From Pseudoflavonifractor phocaeensis (GTDB lineage: Bacteria > Bacillota > Clostridia > Oscillospirales > Oscillospiraceae), in contig NZ_JACLZC010000010.1 in the NCBI RefSeq assembly GCF_016901735.1, positions 1-64,000 on the forward strand: a DNA stretch of 64,000 nt. Reading direction: 5' to 3'. Made by a program: the position numbers and the translations under genes. Under the pieces are notes generated by a model, which had not been told where the DNA came from, made no database searches, and saw only the letters and a program-made list of their open reading frames with translations. The stretch's first letter is position 1. Each line of letters begins with the position of its first letter. Positions 16,745-24,736 of this stretch are shown here, one piece after another.

Positions 16745-17422
16745 ATGACGTTTGATGCTAATATGCTGCGCAGCGTGATCGAAGAGGTCATGAAGGAGAT
16801 GAACCTGGACGAGGCTCTCGGCGCCGCCCAGGCCGCTCCCGCTCCCGCTGCCGTTACTACCATTCCCGAGACCAGCAAGCTGACCCTTACCGAGACCGGC
16901 GAGGCCCAGAAGGGCGCCGCGCCTGACGAAGTGGTCATCGGTCTGGCGCCGGCCTTCGGCACCAAGCAGACCAAGACCATCATCGACCTGCCCCACGACA
17001 AGGTGCTGCGCGAGATCATCGCCGGCATCGAGGAAGAGGGTATGAAGTGGCGCATCATCAAGGTGTACCGCACCTCCGACGTGTCCTTCATCGCCCACGA
17101 CGCCGCCGAGTATTCCGGCTCCGGCATCGGCATCGGCATCCAGTCCAAGGGCACCACGGTCATCCATCAGAAGGACCTGCCGCCCCTGTCCAACCTGGAG
17201 CTGTTCTCCCAGGCGCCTTTGATCGACCTGGACACCTACCGCAAGATCGGCAAGAACGCCGCCAAGTATGCCAAGGGCGAGGCGCCCACCCCCGTCCCCA
17301 CCAAGAACGACCAGATGGCCCGTCCCACCTATCAGGCGCTGTCCGCTCTGCTCCACATCAAGGAGACCGAGCTGGTGGACAACAACAAGCGTCCCCAGGC
17401 CGTGACGGTCAGTTTTCAGTAA
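16745..17422 (+). CDS. pduD: Propanediol dehydratase medium subunit
   Basis: 225 aa, beta subunit of the B12-dependent diol dehydratase. Residues 1-20 form an amphipathic helix ([18 protein letters not shown]) followed by an Ala/Pro linker, the encapsulation signal known from PduD. The core has [37 protein letters not shown] and [12 protein letters not shown]. Start ATG 16745, 16 bp after pduC. Confidence 0.95.
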   Translation: MTFDANMLRSVIEEVMKEMNLDEALGAAQAAPAPAAVTTIPETSKLTLTETGEAQKGAAPDEVVIGLAPAFGTKQTKTIIDLPHDKVLREIIAGIEEEGMKWRIIKVYRTSDVSFIAHDAAEYSGSGIGIGIQSKGTTVIHQKDLPPLSNLELFSQAPLIDLDTYRKIGKNAAKYAKGEAPTPVPTKNDQMARPTYQALSALLHIKETELVDNNKRPQAVTVSFQ

Positions 17423-17446
17423 GCAGTAAGGGAGGCTAACAAGTTT

Positions 17447-17956
17447 ATGGATCAGGAACTTTTGATGAAACAGATCGTGGAGCAGGTCATGGCCGCCATG
17501 AACAAGAGCGCCGCCGCTCCCGCCGCTGCCCCCAAGGCCTGCGGCACGAAGGTCACCGCCGCCGACTATCCTCTGGCGGAGAATATGGCCGACAAGATCG
17601 CCACCCCCACCGGCAAGCCCTTTGCTTCCCTGAGCTATGAGAAGGTCATCAGCGGCGAGCTGTCCGCCGAGGACATGCGCATCGCCCCCGAGACCCTGGA
17701 GATGCAGGCCCAGGTGGCCGAGAGCGTGGGCCGCGAGGCCTTTGCCGGCAACCTCCGCCGGGCCGCCGAGCTCATCGCGGTGCCCGACGACCGCCTGCTG
17801 GAGATCTACAACGCGCTGCGTCCCTACCGCTCCACCAAGCAGGAGCTGCTGGACATCGCCGCCGAGCTGGATGGCTACAAGGCCACCGTGGCCGCCGGTC
17901 TGGTCCGCGAGGCCGCCGAAGTCTATGAGAAGCGCGACCGCCTGAAGAAGTTCTAA
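17447..17956 (+). CDS. pduE: Propanediol dehydratase small subunit
   Basis: 169 aa, gamma subunit. The N-terminal helix DQELLMKQIVEQVMAAMNK plus an Ala/Pro linker resembles the encapsulation peptide. The core has YPLAENM, TGKPFASLSYEKVISGELSAED and the C-terminal helix ending YEKRDRLKKF. RBS GGGAGG upstream. 24 bp after pduD. Confidence 0.95.
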   Translation: MDQELLMKQIVEQVMAAMNKSAAAPAAAPKACGTKVTAADYPLAENMADKIATPTGKPFASLSYEKVISGELSAEDMRIAPETLEMQAQVAESVGREAFAGNLRRAAELIAVPDDRLLEIYNALRPYRSTKQELLDIAAELDGYKATVAAGLVREAAEVYEKRDRLKKF

Positions 17957-17983
17957 GAGATCATAAAGGTAGGAGGCCACGCC

Positions 17984-19801
17984 ATGAAGATCGTCGCAGG
18001 TATCGACATCGGCAACGCAACCACGGAGACGGCGCTGGCCCGGATCGAGCATGGAAAGGCGGAATTCCTCTCCAGCGGGATCGTGCCCACCACCGGCATC
18101 AAAGGCACCCACCAGAACATCAACGGCATCTTTCACTCCCTGACCAACGCCCTGGAGGCGGCGGGATTGACCCTGAAGGATCTGAGTGAGGTGCGGCTCA
18201 ACGAGGCCGCGCCGGTCATCGGCGACGTGGCCATGGAGACCATCACCGAGACCATCATCACCGAATCCACCATGATCGGGCACAATCCCGCCACGCCGGG
18301 GGGCGTCGGCGTGGGTGTGGGCGAGACGGTGCGCATTGACGCGCTGGACAGCGCCAGGGGGAATCAGGATTACATCGTGGTCATTCCCCGGGAGGTGGAT
18401 TTTGAGGTAGCCGCCGCTCTTATCAACCGTGGGGCGCAGAACGGCCGCCAGGTGACCGCCGCCATCGTGCAGCGGGACGACGGCGTGCTCATCAGCAACC
18501 GGCTGGACCGGAAGATCCCCATTGTGGACGAGGTTGGCCTCATCGACAAGGTACCGCTGGGGATGCGGGCCGCCGTGGAGGTGGCCGGACCCGGCGGCGT
18601 GGTGGAGGTTCTGTCCAATCCCTACGGCATCGCCACGCTGTTCGGCCTTTCGTCCGACGAGACCCGCCAAGTGGTGCCCATTGCCCGTGCCCTCATCGGC
18701 AACCGGTCCGCCGTGGTCATCAAGACGCCGGCGGGCGACGTGAAGGAGCGTAAAATCCCCGCGGGCTCCATTGAGATCCTGGGGAACGGACGCACGGTGA
18801 AGGTAAACGTGGACGAAGGCGCCGAAAAGATCATGGCCGCGGTAGGCGCGGTGCGGGAGGTGGACGACGTCCGGGGCGAGCCGGGGACCAACGCCGGCGG
18901 TATGCTGGAGAAGGTGCGGCAGGTCATGGCCAATCTGACCAACCAGCACCCCCGTGACATCAAGATCCAGGACCTGCTGGCGGTGGACACCTTTACGCCC
19001 CAGAAGGTGCGGGGCGGTCTGGCCAACGAGTTTTCCCAGGAAAACGCCGTGGGCATCGCCGCCATGGTCAAGGCCGACCGTCTCCAGATGGTGGCCATCG
19101 CCAAGGAATTTTCCGAAAAGATCGGGGTACCCGTCCAGGTGGGCGGCGTGGAGGCAGATATGGCCATCCGCGGCGCGCTGACCACCCCGGGCACCACGAA
19201 GCCTCTGGCCATTTTGGATATGGGCGCCGGTTCCACCGACGCGTCCATCATCAACTCGGCGGGGGAGATCCACTCCATCCATCTGGCGGGTGCGGGCAAT
19301 ATGGTGACCCTGCTCATCCAGTCGGAGATGGGTCTGGACAACTTCGACACCGCCGAGGATATCAAAAAATACCCCCTGGCCAAAGTGGAGAGCCTCTTCC
19401 ACATCCGGCACGAGAACGGCACGGCGGAATTTTTCGACCAGCCGTTGAACCCCAACCTGTTTGCCAAGGTGGTCATCCTGAAGGAGGGGCAGATGCTGCC
19501 TCTGGAGGGCGACCAGTCCATGGAGCGCATCAAGCTCATCCGGCGGCAGGCCAAGGAGAAGGTGTTCGTCACCAACGCCGTCCGGGCGCTGGCCAAGGTC
19601 AGCCCCACCGGCAACGTGCGGGACATCCAGTTCGTGGTGCTGGTGGGCGGTTCGGCGCTGGACTTTGAGGTCCCCCAGCTGGTGACCGACGCGCTGAGCC
19701 AGTACCGGGTGGTGGCGGGCCGGGGCAACATCCGGGGCACCGAGGGCCCGCGCAACGCGGTGGCCACCGGCCTGGTGCTGTCCATGACCGAAGGAGGCTG
19801 A
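17984..19801 (+). CDS. pduG: Diol dehydratase reactivase large subunit
   Basis: 605 aa, ASKHA-fold ATPase that removes damaged cobalamin from inactivated PduCDE. Starts MKIVAGIDIGNATTETALA (phosphate-1 motif) and has ILDMGAGSTDASII (phosphate-2) and VLVGGSALDFEVPQL near the C-terminus. RBS GTAGGAGG. It overlaps nothing but lies 3 bp before pduH. Confidence 0.95.
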   Translation: MKIVAGIDIGNATTETALARIEHGKAEFLSSGIVPTTGIKGTHQNINGIFHSLTNALEAAGLTLKDLSEVRLNEAAPVIGDVAMETITETIITESTMIGHNPATPGGVGVGVGETVRIDALDSARGNQDYIVVIPREVDFEVAAALINRGAQNGRQVTAAIVQRDDGVLISNRLDRKIPIVDEVGLIDKVPLGMRAAVEVAGPGGVVEVLSNPYGIATLFGLSSDETRQVVPIARALIGNRSAVVIKTPAGDVKERKIPAGSIEILGNGRTVKVNVDEGAEKIMAAVGAVREVDDVRGEPGTNAGGMLEKVRQVMANLTNQHPRDIKIQDLLAVDTFTPQKVRGGLANEFSQENAVGIAAMVKADRLQMVAIAKEFSEKIGVPVQVGGVEADMAIRGALTTPGTTKPLAILDMGAGSTDASIINSAGEIHSIHLAGAGNMVTLLIQSEMGLDNFDTAEDIKKYPLAKVESLFHIRHENGTAEFFDQPLNPNLFAKVVILKEGQMLPLEGDQSMERIKLIRRQAKEKVFVTNAVRALAKVSPTGNVRDIQFVVLVGGSALDFEVPQLVTDALSQYRVVAGRGNIRGTEGPRNAVATGLVLSMTEGG

Positions 19802-19804
19802 GCC

Positions 19805-20182
19805 ATGAGACCAGTGGAACAGGAACGGCCCACCATCAAGGTGTTTGTCGCCAGCGGCTATGGCCGTCCGGCCACGCTGCTCATGTTGCTCCACGGCATT
19901 GAGGAGGAGGGGATCCCCTTCCAGATGCTGGACGAGCAGAAGGGGGACGCGGTGGCCCTGGCCTGGGAGGCCAGCCATCAGTCCCGCCTGGAGGTGGGCG
20001 TGGGGCTGGACCACGACACCCTGGCCCTTCACTACGGCAAGCTGAAGGCAGACCAGCCGCTTTTCACCATTTCGGCCCGGTCGCCGGAGGAACAGGTGCG
20101 GGCCATCGGAGCCAACGCCGCCCGGCTGGTCAAGAAGATGCCCTTCAAACCGGTGGAGCGGCCTGAGGAGGTGAACGGATGA
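19805..20182 (+). CDS. pduH: Diol dehydratase reactivase small subunit
   Basis: 125 aa, partner of PduG, with a fold related to the dehydratase medium subunit. Visible: IKVFVASGYGRPATLLMLLHGIEEEGIPF and the LGVGVGLD-like segment (RLEVGVGLDHDTLALHYGK region). The C-terminus ends QVRAIGANAARLVKKMPFK. Its last codons overlap the next gene by 4 bp. Confidence 0.9.
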   Translation: MRPVEQERPTIKVFVASGYGRPATLLMLLHGIEEEGIPFQMLDEQKGDAVALAWEASHQSRLEVGVGLDHDTLALHYGKLKADQPLFTISARSPEEQVRAIGANAARLVKKMPFKPVERPEEVNG

Positions 20183-20649
20183 GCCAGAAAAGCCTGGGAC
20201 TCATCGAGACATATGGACTTTTGGCCGGTGTGGAGGCGGCGGACGCCGCGGTCAAATCGGCCAACGTGGAATTGGTGGGCTATGAGCTCTCCAAGGGCAG
20301 CGGCATGACCACCATCAAGGTGGAGGGCGACGTGGGCGCGGTGAAAGCCGCCATCCAGGCCGCCCAGGTGGCCGCGGAGAAGGTGGGCCGGGTGGCCGCC
20401 GTACGGGTGATCGCCCGCCCGGCGGCCGGCATCGAGATGCTGGTGCGCAACGGGGACACGGTGGGCTATCAGCCGCCGGAGCCGCCCGCGCCGCCCGCAC
20501 CGGAACCGGAGGGACCCGCCGGCGACGGCGGAGCCGGACCGGAAGAAGGCAGCGAGGAAGCGGCTGAGCCGTCTCCCAACCGGGCCGCCCGCCGGAGCAA
20601 GAGCAAGGGGAGCGGCCGCACAACCAAAAAGAGCGGCGAGACCGTCTGA
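20179..20649 (+). CDS. pduK: BMC-domain shell protein with acidic/basic tail, PduK-like
   Basis: 156 aa. Residues 1-90 form one BMC domain ([42 protein letters not shown]). Residues about 95-156 are a low-complexity tail, first Pro/Glu/Gly-rich and then Lys/Arg/Ser-rich. Salmonella PduK likewise has one BMC domain plus a C-terminal extension, but that one ends with Fe-S-like cysteines; none are seen here. ATGA overlap with pduH. Confidence 0.8.
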   Translation: MSQKSLGLIETYGLLAGVEAADAAVKSANVELVGYELSKGSGMTTIKVEGDVGAVKAAIQAAQVAAEKVGRVAAVRVIARPAAGIEMLVRNGDTVGYQPPEPPAPPAPEPEGPAGDGGAGPEEGSEEAAEPSPNRAARRSKSKGSGRTTKKSGETV

Positions 20650-20691
20650 AGCGGCGGACCCGCCGGACCCCAAATCTAGGAGGAATCAGAC

Positions 20692-20967
20692 ATGAGCGAA
20701 GCGTTAGGTATGATTGAAACCCGTGGCCTGGTGGGCGCCATCGAGGCCGCCGATGCCATGACCAAGTCCGCCAATGTGACTCTGGTGGGCTATGAGAAGA
20801 TCGGCTCCGGCCTGGTGACCGTGATGGTCCGCGGCGACGTGGGCGCGGTCAAGGCGGCTGTGGACGCGGGCGCCTGCGCCGCCGAGAAGGTGGGCGAGGT
20901 GGTCTCCCAGCACGTCATTCCCCGCCCCCACACCGACGTGGAGAAGATCCTGCCCAAGGCCCTGTAA
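20692..20967 (+). CDS. pduJ: Microcompartment hexamer shell protein PduJ/PduA
   Basis: 91 aa, single BMC domain. From [10 protein letters not shown] to the VEKILPK region it differs from the product at 13905 by a single Ser/Ala exchange; only the two termini diverge. RBS CTAGGAGG at 20677-20684. Follows pduK, as pduJ does in enterobacterial loci. Confidence 0.95.
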   Translation: MSEALGMIETRGLVGAIEAADAMTKSANVTLVGYEKIGSGLVTVMVRGDVGAVKAAVDAGACAAEKVGEVVSQHVIPRPHTDVEKILPKAL

Positions 20968-20982
20968 GCATAGGTCGGCGGC

Positions 20983-21672
20983 ATGAGTACGACGAGAAGT
21001 TTGACCAGAGAAGAACTGGTCAGGTTGATCACCCGCAAGGTGATCGAGGCGCTCCAGGGCGGGCGTCCCATTCCCCTCGGCGTCTCCAACCGGCATATCC
21101 ACCTGGACCGGGCGGATATGGACATTCTCTTTGGTCCCGGCAGCGAGCTGACCCACAAGAAGGATCTGGGCCAGCCCGGGCAGTATGCCGCCGAGGAGAC
21201 CGTCACCCTGCGGGGCCCCAAGGGCACGCTGAAAAAGGTGCGGGTGCTGGGACCTCTGCGCTCCGAGACCCAGGTGGAGATCTCGGTGGCCGACGGCTTC
21301 GTGCTGGGCGTCAAGCCGCCGGTACGGGAGTCGGGCTATCTGAATGGGACGCCGGGCATCGAGATCATCGGGCCCTGCGGCTCTATTAAAAAGGACCGGG
21401 GGGTCATCGTGGCCCTGCGCCACATCCATATGACCCCCACCGACGCCGAGCAGTTCGGCGTCAAGGACAAGGACGTGGTCTGCGTCCGCATCGGCGACGC
21501 GGTCCGGGGCGCGCAGCTGACCAACGTACACGTCCGGGTGTCGGCCCAGTACGCGCTGGAGATGCACGTGGACGTGGACGAGGCCAACGCGGTGGGCGCC
21601 AAGAACGGCGATTTTGTCACCATTTGCAAATGTGAAGAAACGCCAGCGTGCAAGCTGGAAGGAAAGCGGTAA
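20983..21672 (+). CDS. pduL: Phosphate propanoyltransferase
   Basis: 229 aa, converts propionyl-CoA to propionyl-phosphate and recycles CoA inside the compartment. Two PduL domains: PLGVSNRHIHLDRADMDILFG near 30 and VALRHIHMTPTDAEQFGV near 145, whose histidines bind zinc in the family. The N-terminal helix (TREELVRLITRKVIEALQ) resembles an encapsulation peptide. No propionate kinase (pduW) lies in the window, so the acyl-phosphate is probably used by a kinase elsewhere. Confidence 0.95.
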   Translation: MSTTRSLTREELVRLITRKVIEALQGGRPIPLGVSNRHIHLDRADMDILFGPGSELTHKKDLGQPGQYAAEETVTLRGPKGTLKKVRVLGPLRSETQVEISVADGFVLGVKPPVRESGYLNGTPGIEIIGPCGSIKKDRGVIVALRHIHMTPTDAEQFGVKDKDVVCVRIGDAVRGAQLTNVHVRVSAQYALEMHVDVDEANAVGAKNGDFVTICKCEETPACKLEGKR

Positions 21673-21690
21673 AAAGAAGGAGGGTTCCCC

Positions 21691-22512
21691 TTGGCCTATG
21701 ATCTGAGCGCGGCAAATGAGACTCTTTTGGAGTTTGAGCGATTGGTCCGGGAAGGAAAAACCGCGCCATGGTCAGGGAACCTGAAGGTAGGCGTGGACCT
21801 GGGCACCGCCAACATCGTGGTGGCGGTGGTGGACGAGGAAAACCGGCCGGTGGCCGGCATGACCACCCCGTCCCGGGTGGTACGCGACGGGATCGTCGTG
21901 GACTATGTGGGGGCGGTGTCCGCGGTCACGCGCATGAAGCGGGAGCTGGAGGAGCGGCTGGGCTGTACGCTGGAGCGGGCGGCCACCGCCATTCCGCCGG
22001 GCATCCTCGCGGGGAACGTGCGGTGCATCGCCAACGTCATCGAGGGGGCGGGCTTTGAGGTGTCCAACGTCATCGACGAGCCCACCGCGGCGGCCACGGT
22101 GCTGGGGATCGACTCCGGCGCGGTGGTGGACGTAGGCGGCGGCACCACGGGCATCAGCGTGCTGAAGGACGGCGCGGTGGAATTCACCGGCGACGAGCCC
22201 ACCGGCGGCACCCATATGACGCTGGTGCTGGCGGGCTTCCATCACTGCACCACCGACGAGGCCGAGGAGATGAAAAAGGACCCGAAACAGGAGTCCAACG
22301 TCTTTCCGGTGGTCCGGCCGGTGGTGGAGAAGATGGCGTCCATCGTGAGCCGGTATCTGCGCAGCCACCCCACCGACGCCATTTACGTGGTGGGGGGCGC
22401 CTGCTGCTTTACCCAGTTCGAGTCGGTATTTGAAAAAAACATCGGCATCCCCACTTACAAGCCGGAGGTCCCGCTGTTGGTGACCCCGCTGGGGATCGCC
22501 ATGAACGCATAA
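21691..22512 (+). CDS. eutJ: EutJ-like actin-fold chaperone
   Basis: 273 aa, ASKHA fold: phosphate-1 VGVDLGTANIVVAVVDE, phosphate-2 AVVDVGGGTTGISVL, and adenosine motif AIYVVGGACCF. Belongs to the EutJ/DnaK-like family of microcompartment loci, whose role is unsettled (chaperone or assembly). TTG start at 21691 behind AAGGAGGG; no better ATG exists upstream. Confidence 0.85.
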   Translation: MAYDLSAANETLLEFERLVREGKTAPWSGNLKVGVDLGTANIVVAVVDEENRPVAGMTTPSRVVRDGIVVDYVGAVSAVTRMKRELEERLGCTLERAATAIPPGILAGNVRCIANVIEGAGFEVSNVIDEPTAAATVLGIDSGAVVDVGGGTTGISVLKDGAVEFTGDEPTGGTHMTLVLAGFHHCTTDEAEEMKKDPKQESNVFPVVRPVVEKMASIVSRYLRSHPTDAIYVVGGACCFTQFESVFEKNIGIPTYKPEVPLLVTPLGIAMNA

Positions 22513-22515
22513 AAA

Positions 22516-22533
22516 CGCCCTGTGACCAGGGCG
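22516..22533 (+). other. Intergenic RNA hairpin in pdu operon
   Basis: CGCCCTG-TGAC-CAGGGCG is a perfect 7-bp stem with a 4-base loop between the EutJ stop and the next RBS. It has no T run, so it is not a terminator; possibly an mRNA processing or stability element. Confidence 0.5.
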
Positions 22534-22551
22534 CAGAAAGGAGCGGATATC

Positions 22552-23370
22552 GTGACGGAAGATCAGCTGCGGGACGCCATTCTGGAGGCCCTGACGGAGG
22601 AGATCGCCCGGCGCGTGGTCGAGAAGCTCCAGCGGCTTCAAAAGAGGGCGCTGGTGGTGTGTACCGGTTCCGCCCTCTCCTTTTCCGTCTGGCAGTCGGA
22701 GCTCCGCATCCTGGCCGAAAACGGCTTTGAGATGGACCTCTATCTGTCGGAGAGCGCCTGCCAGATTTTAGACACCGAGGGGCTGTGCGCGGCGGTGCCC
22801 TTTGGCCGGGTGTGGAAGGGGAGACTGGAGGAGGCGCCGGAAAAGCTGGCCGCTTCCTACCCCGTCATTCTGGTACCTGCGCTGACGGTGAATACCGCAG
22901 CCAAGCTGGCTGTCTGCATTTCCGATACGCCGGCCACCCGGATGATCTCCAATTCCCTCATGCGGGGGAAAACGGTGGTGATCTCGGTGGACGGCTGCTG
23001 TCCGGACAATCCGGCCCGGGCGGCCATGGGTTACCGGATGACCGAGGGACTCAAGGCGCAGCTGCACCACAATCTGGTCCAGCTCCAGGCCTACGGCGCG
23101 GTCCTCACCACGGCGGAGCGGTTTGCCGGCCGGGTAATGGGAGCGGTCCGGGGCGGAACTGCCGCACCGGCATCCCCGGCGAAGGAGAGACCGGCCCCGC
23201 CGGCCGCCGTGCCGGGAGAATTCCGGGTGGAGAAGGGCGTATTGGGCCGGGGGGACGTATCCGCCCTGCCGGCGGCCTGCACCCTGCGGGTGCGGCGCAA
23301 CTGCCAGATCACCCAACTGGCCGCCGAGGTGCTCCAGGTGCGGCGCATCAAGGTGGTCCGGGAAGGATAA
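22552..23370 (+). CDS. pduM: Flavoprotein-PduM-like fusion
   Basis: 272 aa from GTG 22552, which has AGAAAGGAG at 8-nt spacing; an upstream GTG (22522) lies in the hairpin. An N-terminal amphipathic helix (about 1-30) precedes an HFCD-type flavoprotein fold (about 33-190): ALVVCTGSA, VILVPALTVNTAAKLAVCISDTP, and MRGKTVVIS match the pattern of CoaC/Dfp-like flavoproteins. After a Pro/Ala linker, the last 45 residues (VRRNCQITQLAAEVLQVRRI) resemble the C-terminus of Salmonella PduM, a protein needed for compartment formation. It occupies the pduM position, before pduN. Family assignment of the two halves is from memory of the families. Confidence 0.65.
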   Translation: MTEDQLRDAILEALTEEIARRVVEKLQRLQKRALVVCTGSALSFSVWQSELRILAENGFEMDLYLSESACQILDTEGLCAAVPFGRVWKGRLEEAPEKLAASYPVILVPALTVNTAAKLAVCISDTPATRMISNSLMRGKTVVISVDGCCPDNPARAAMGYRMTEGLKAQLHHNLVQLQAYGAVLTTAERFAGRVMGAVRGGTAAPASPAKERPAPPAAVPGEFRVEKGVLGRGDVSALPAACTLRVRRNCQITQLAAEVLQVRRIKVVREG

Positions 23371-23395
23371 AACATCACGAGAACGAGGTGTGGAT

Positions 23396-23659
23396 ATGTA
23401 CCTGGGAAGAGTCATCGGCACGGTGGTGTCTACCAGCAAAAATCAAGATCTCATCGGCATGAAGCTCCTGATCGTGGAGCGGCTGGATGAGCATCTCCAG
23501 CGGATCGGGGAGACGGAGATCGCGGTGGACTCGGTGGGCGCCGGCAACGGCGAGATCGTCATCATCTGCGGCGGCAGCGCGGCCCGCTATGTGTTCGGCG
23601 GCAACGTCCCGGTGGACAAATCCATCGTCGGCATCGTGGACACGGTGGAGACCATGTAA
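23396..23659 (+). CDS. pduN: Pentameric vertex protein PduN
   Basis: 87 aa, EutN/CcmL family, pentamers capping the vertices of the shell. Starts MYLGRVIGTVVSTSKNQDLIG with the typical KLLIVE strand and SVGAGNGEIVIICGGSAAR. ATG 23396 is preferred (GAGG at 7 nt) over the GTG two codons upstream. Confidence 0.95.
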   Translation: MYLGRVIGTVVSTSKNQDLIGMKLLIVERLDEHLQRIGETEIAVDSVGAGNGEIVIICGGSAARYVFGGNVPVDKSIVGIVDTVETM

Positions 23660-23702
23660 GGGTCCCGCCACACAGACCAAGAAACAGACAGGGGGCTTGT
23701 AA

Positions 23703-24686
23703 ATGGCCAATCTGTATACCAAGACAGGGGATCGGGGCCAGACCAGTCTCGTGGGCGGCAGCCGGATCAGCAAAGGCGACCTGCGGGTGGAGTGCTACGG
23801 CACCGTGGACGAGATGGGCTCCGCGTTGGGATTTGCCCGCTCCCTGAGCCAGCGGGAGTATGTCCGCAAGACCGTGCATCACATCCAGGGGCGGCTGTTC
23901 GCCCTGGGGGCGGAGATTGCCAGCGATGCGGAAGGCCGCAAGAAGCTCAAGCATGTGATCGACGAGGAGGACGTAGCCTATCTGGAGGCGGTGGTGGACA
24001 AATGCACCGAGACCAACGGCCCTCAGACCGCCTTCGTCATCCCCGGCGAGAATCCGCCCTCCGGCGCCCTCCATGTGGCCCGGACGGTGGTGCGGCGGTG
24101 CGAGCGGCATCTCATCCGCCTTGCCCAGGAGAGCGAGGTACGGGAGGTACTCCTTCGTTTTGTCAACCGGCTTTCCGACGCCACCTATGCCCTGGCCCGT
24201 CTGGAGGAGACGCTGGCCCAGCAGGAGGAGCTGAAAGCGAAGGTAGAGGAGGAGGTCCGCCGCCGTCTCAGCGCCGCGCAGCCCAAGCCGCCCTTCACCC
24301 TGGAGACGGTGGAGGCCATGGCGGCCAGAGCCCGGAAAAAGGCGGCCGAGATGGGAGTCCCGGTGGTATTCGCGGCGGTGGACGAGGGGGGCAACACCTT
24401 CTTTCTCCAGCGGATGCCCGGTTCCTTCCAGGGCAGCATCGACGTAGCGCTCAATAAGGCTTATACGGCCAACGCGTTCCAAATGACCACCGAGGCGCTG
24501 GGCAAGGCGGCCCAGCCCGGCGGCCCCCTTTACGGCATTGAGAGCAGCAACGGGGGACGGATTATCCTCTTCGGCGGCGGCTTTCCCTACGAGTACGAGG
24601 GGAAAGTGGTAGGCGCCATTGGGGTGTCGGGCGGCAGTGTGGAAGAGGACATGGCCATCGCCCGGGCAGCCCTGGGCGAGGGGTGA
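23703..24686 (+). CDS. pduO: ATP:cob(I)alamin adenosyltransferase with DUF336 domain
   Basis: 327 aa, makes adenosylcobalamin for the diol dehydratase. The PduO-type adenosyltransferase (about 1-185) has YTKTGDRGQTSLVGG, VECYGTVDEMGSALGFA, FVIPGE and the C-terminal RTVVRRCER motif. Residues about 195-327 are the GlcG/HbpS (DUF336) domain (MAARARKKAAEMGVPVVFAAVD). Both halves match Salmonella PduO. It is also the only corrinoid adenosyltransferase in the window. Confidence 0.95.
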   Translation: MANLYTKTGDRGQTSLVGGSRISKGDLRVECYGTVDEMGSALGFARSLSQREYVRKTVHHIQGRLFALGAEIASDAEGRKKLKHVIDEEDVAYLEAVVDKCTETNGPQTAFVIPGENPPSGALHVARTVVRRCERHLIRLAQESEVREVLLRFVNRLSDATYALARLEETLAQQEELKAKVEEEVRRRLSAAQPKPPFTLETVEAMAARARKKAAEMGVPVVFAAVDEGGNTFFLQRMPGSFQGSIDVALNKAYTANAFQMTTEALGKAAQPGGPLYGIESSNGGRIILFGGGFPYEYEGKVVGAIGVSGGSVEEDMAIARAALGEG

Positions 24687-24736
24687 GCGTTGGGTGAGCA
24701 AGCCGCGGCTGGCGCGGCACAACAGGAGGAATCACA

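Noticed and set aside
16469..20032. A 1187-codon open frame on the minus strand, and others over 600 codons (e.g. 11113-13716, 15073-17163, 2266-4695)
   Set aside because: They run antisense to well-supported pdu, regulator and NTPase genes. In GC-rich DNA with strong codon bias the opposite strand lacks stops; the translations show no recognisable domain.
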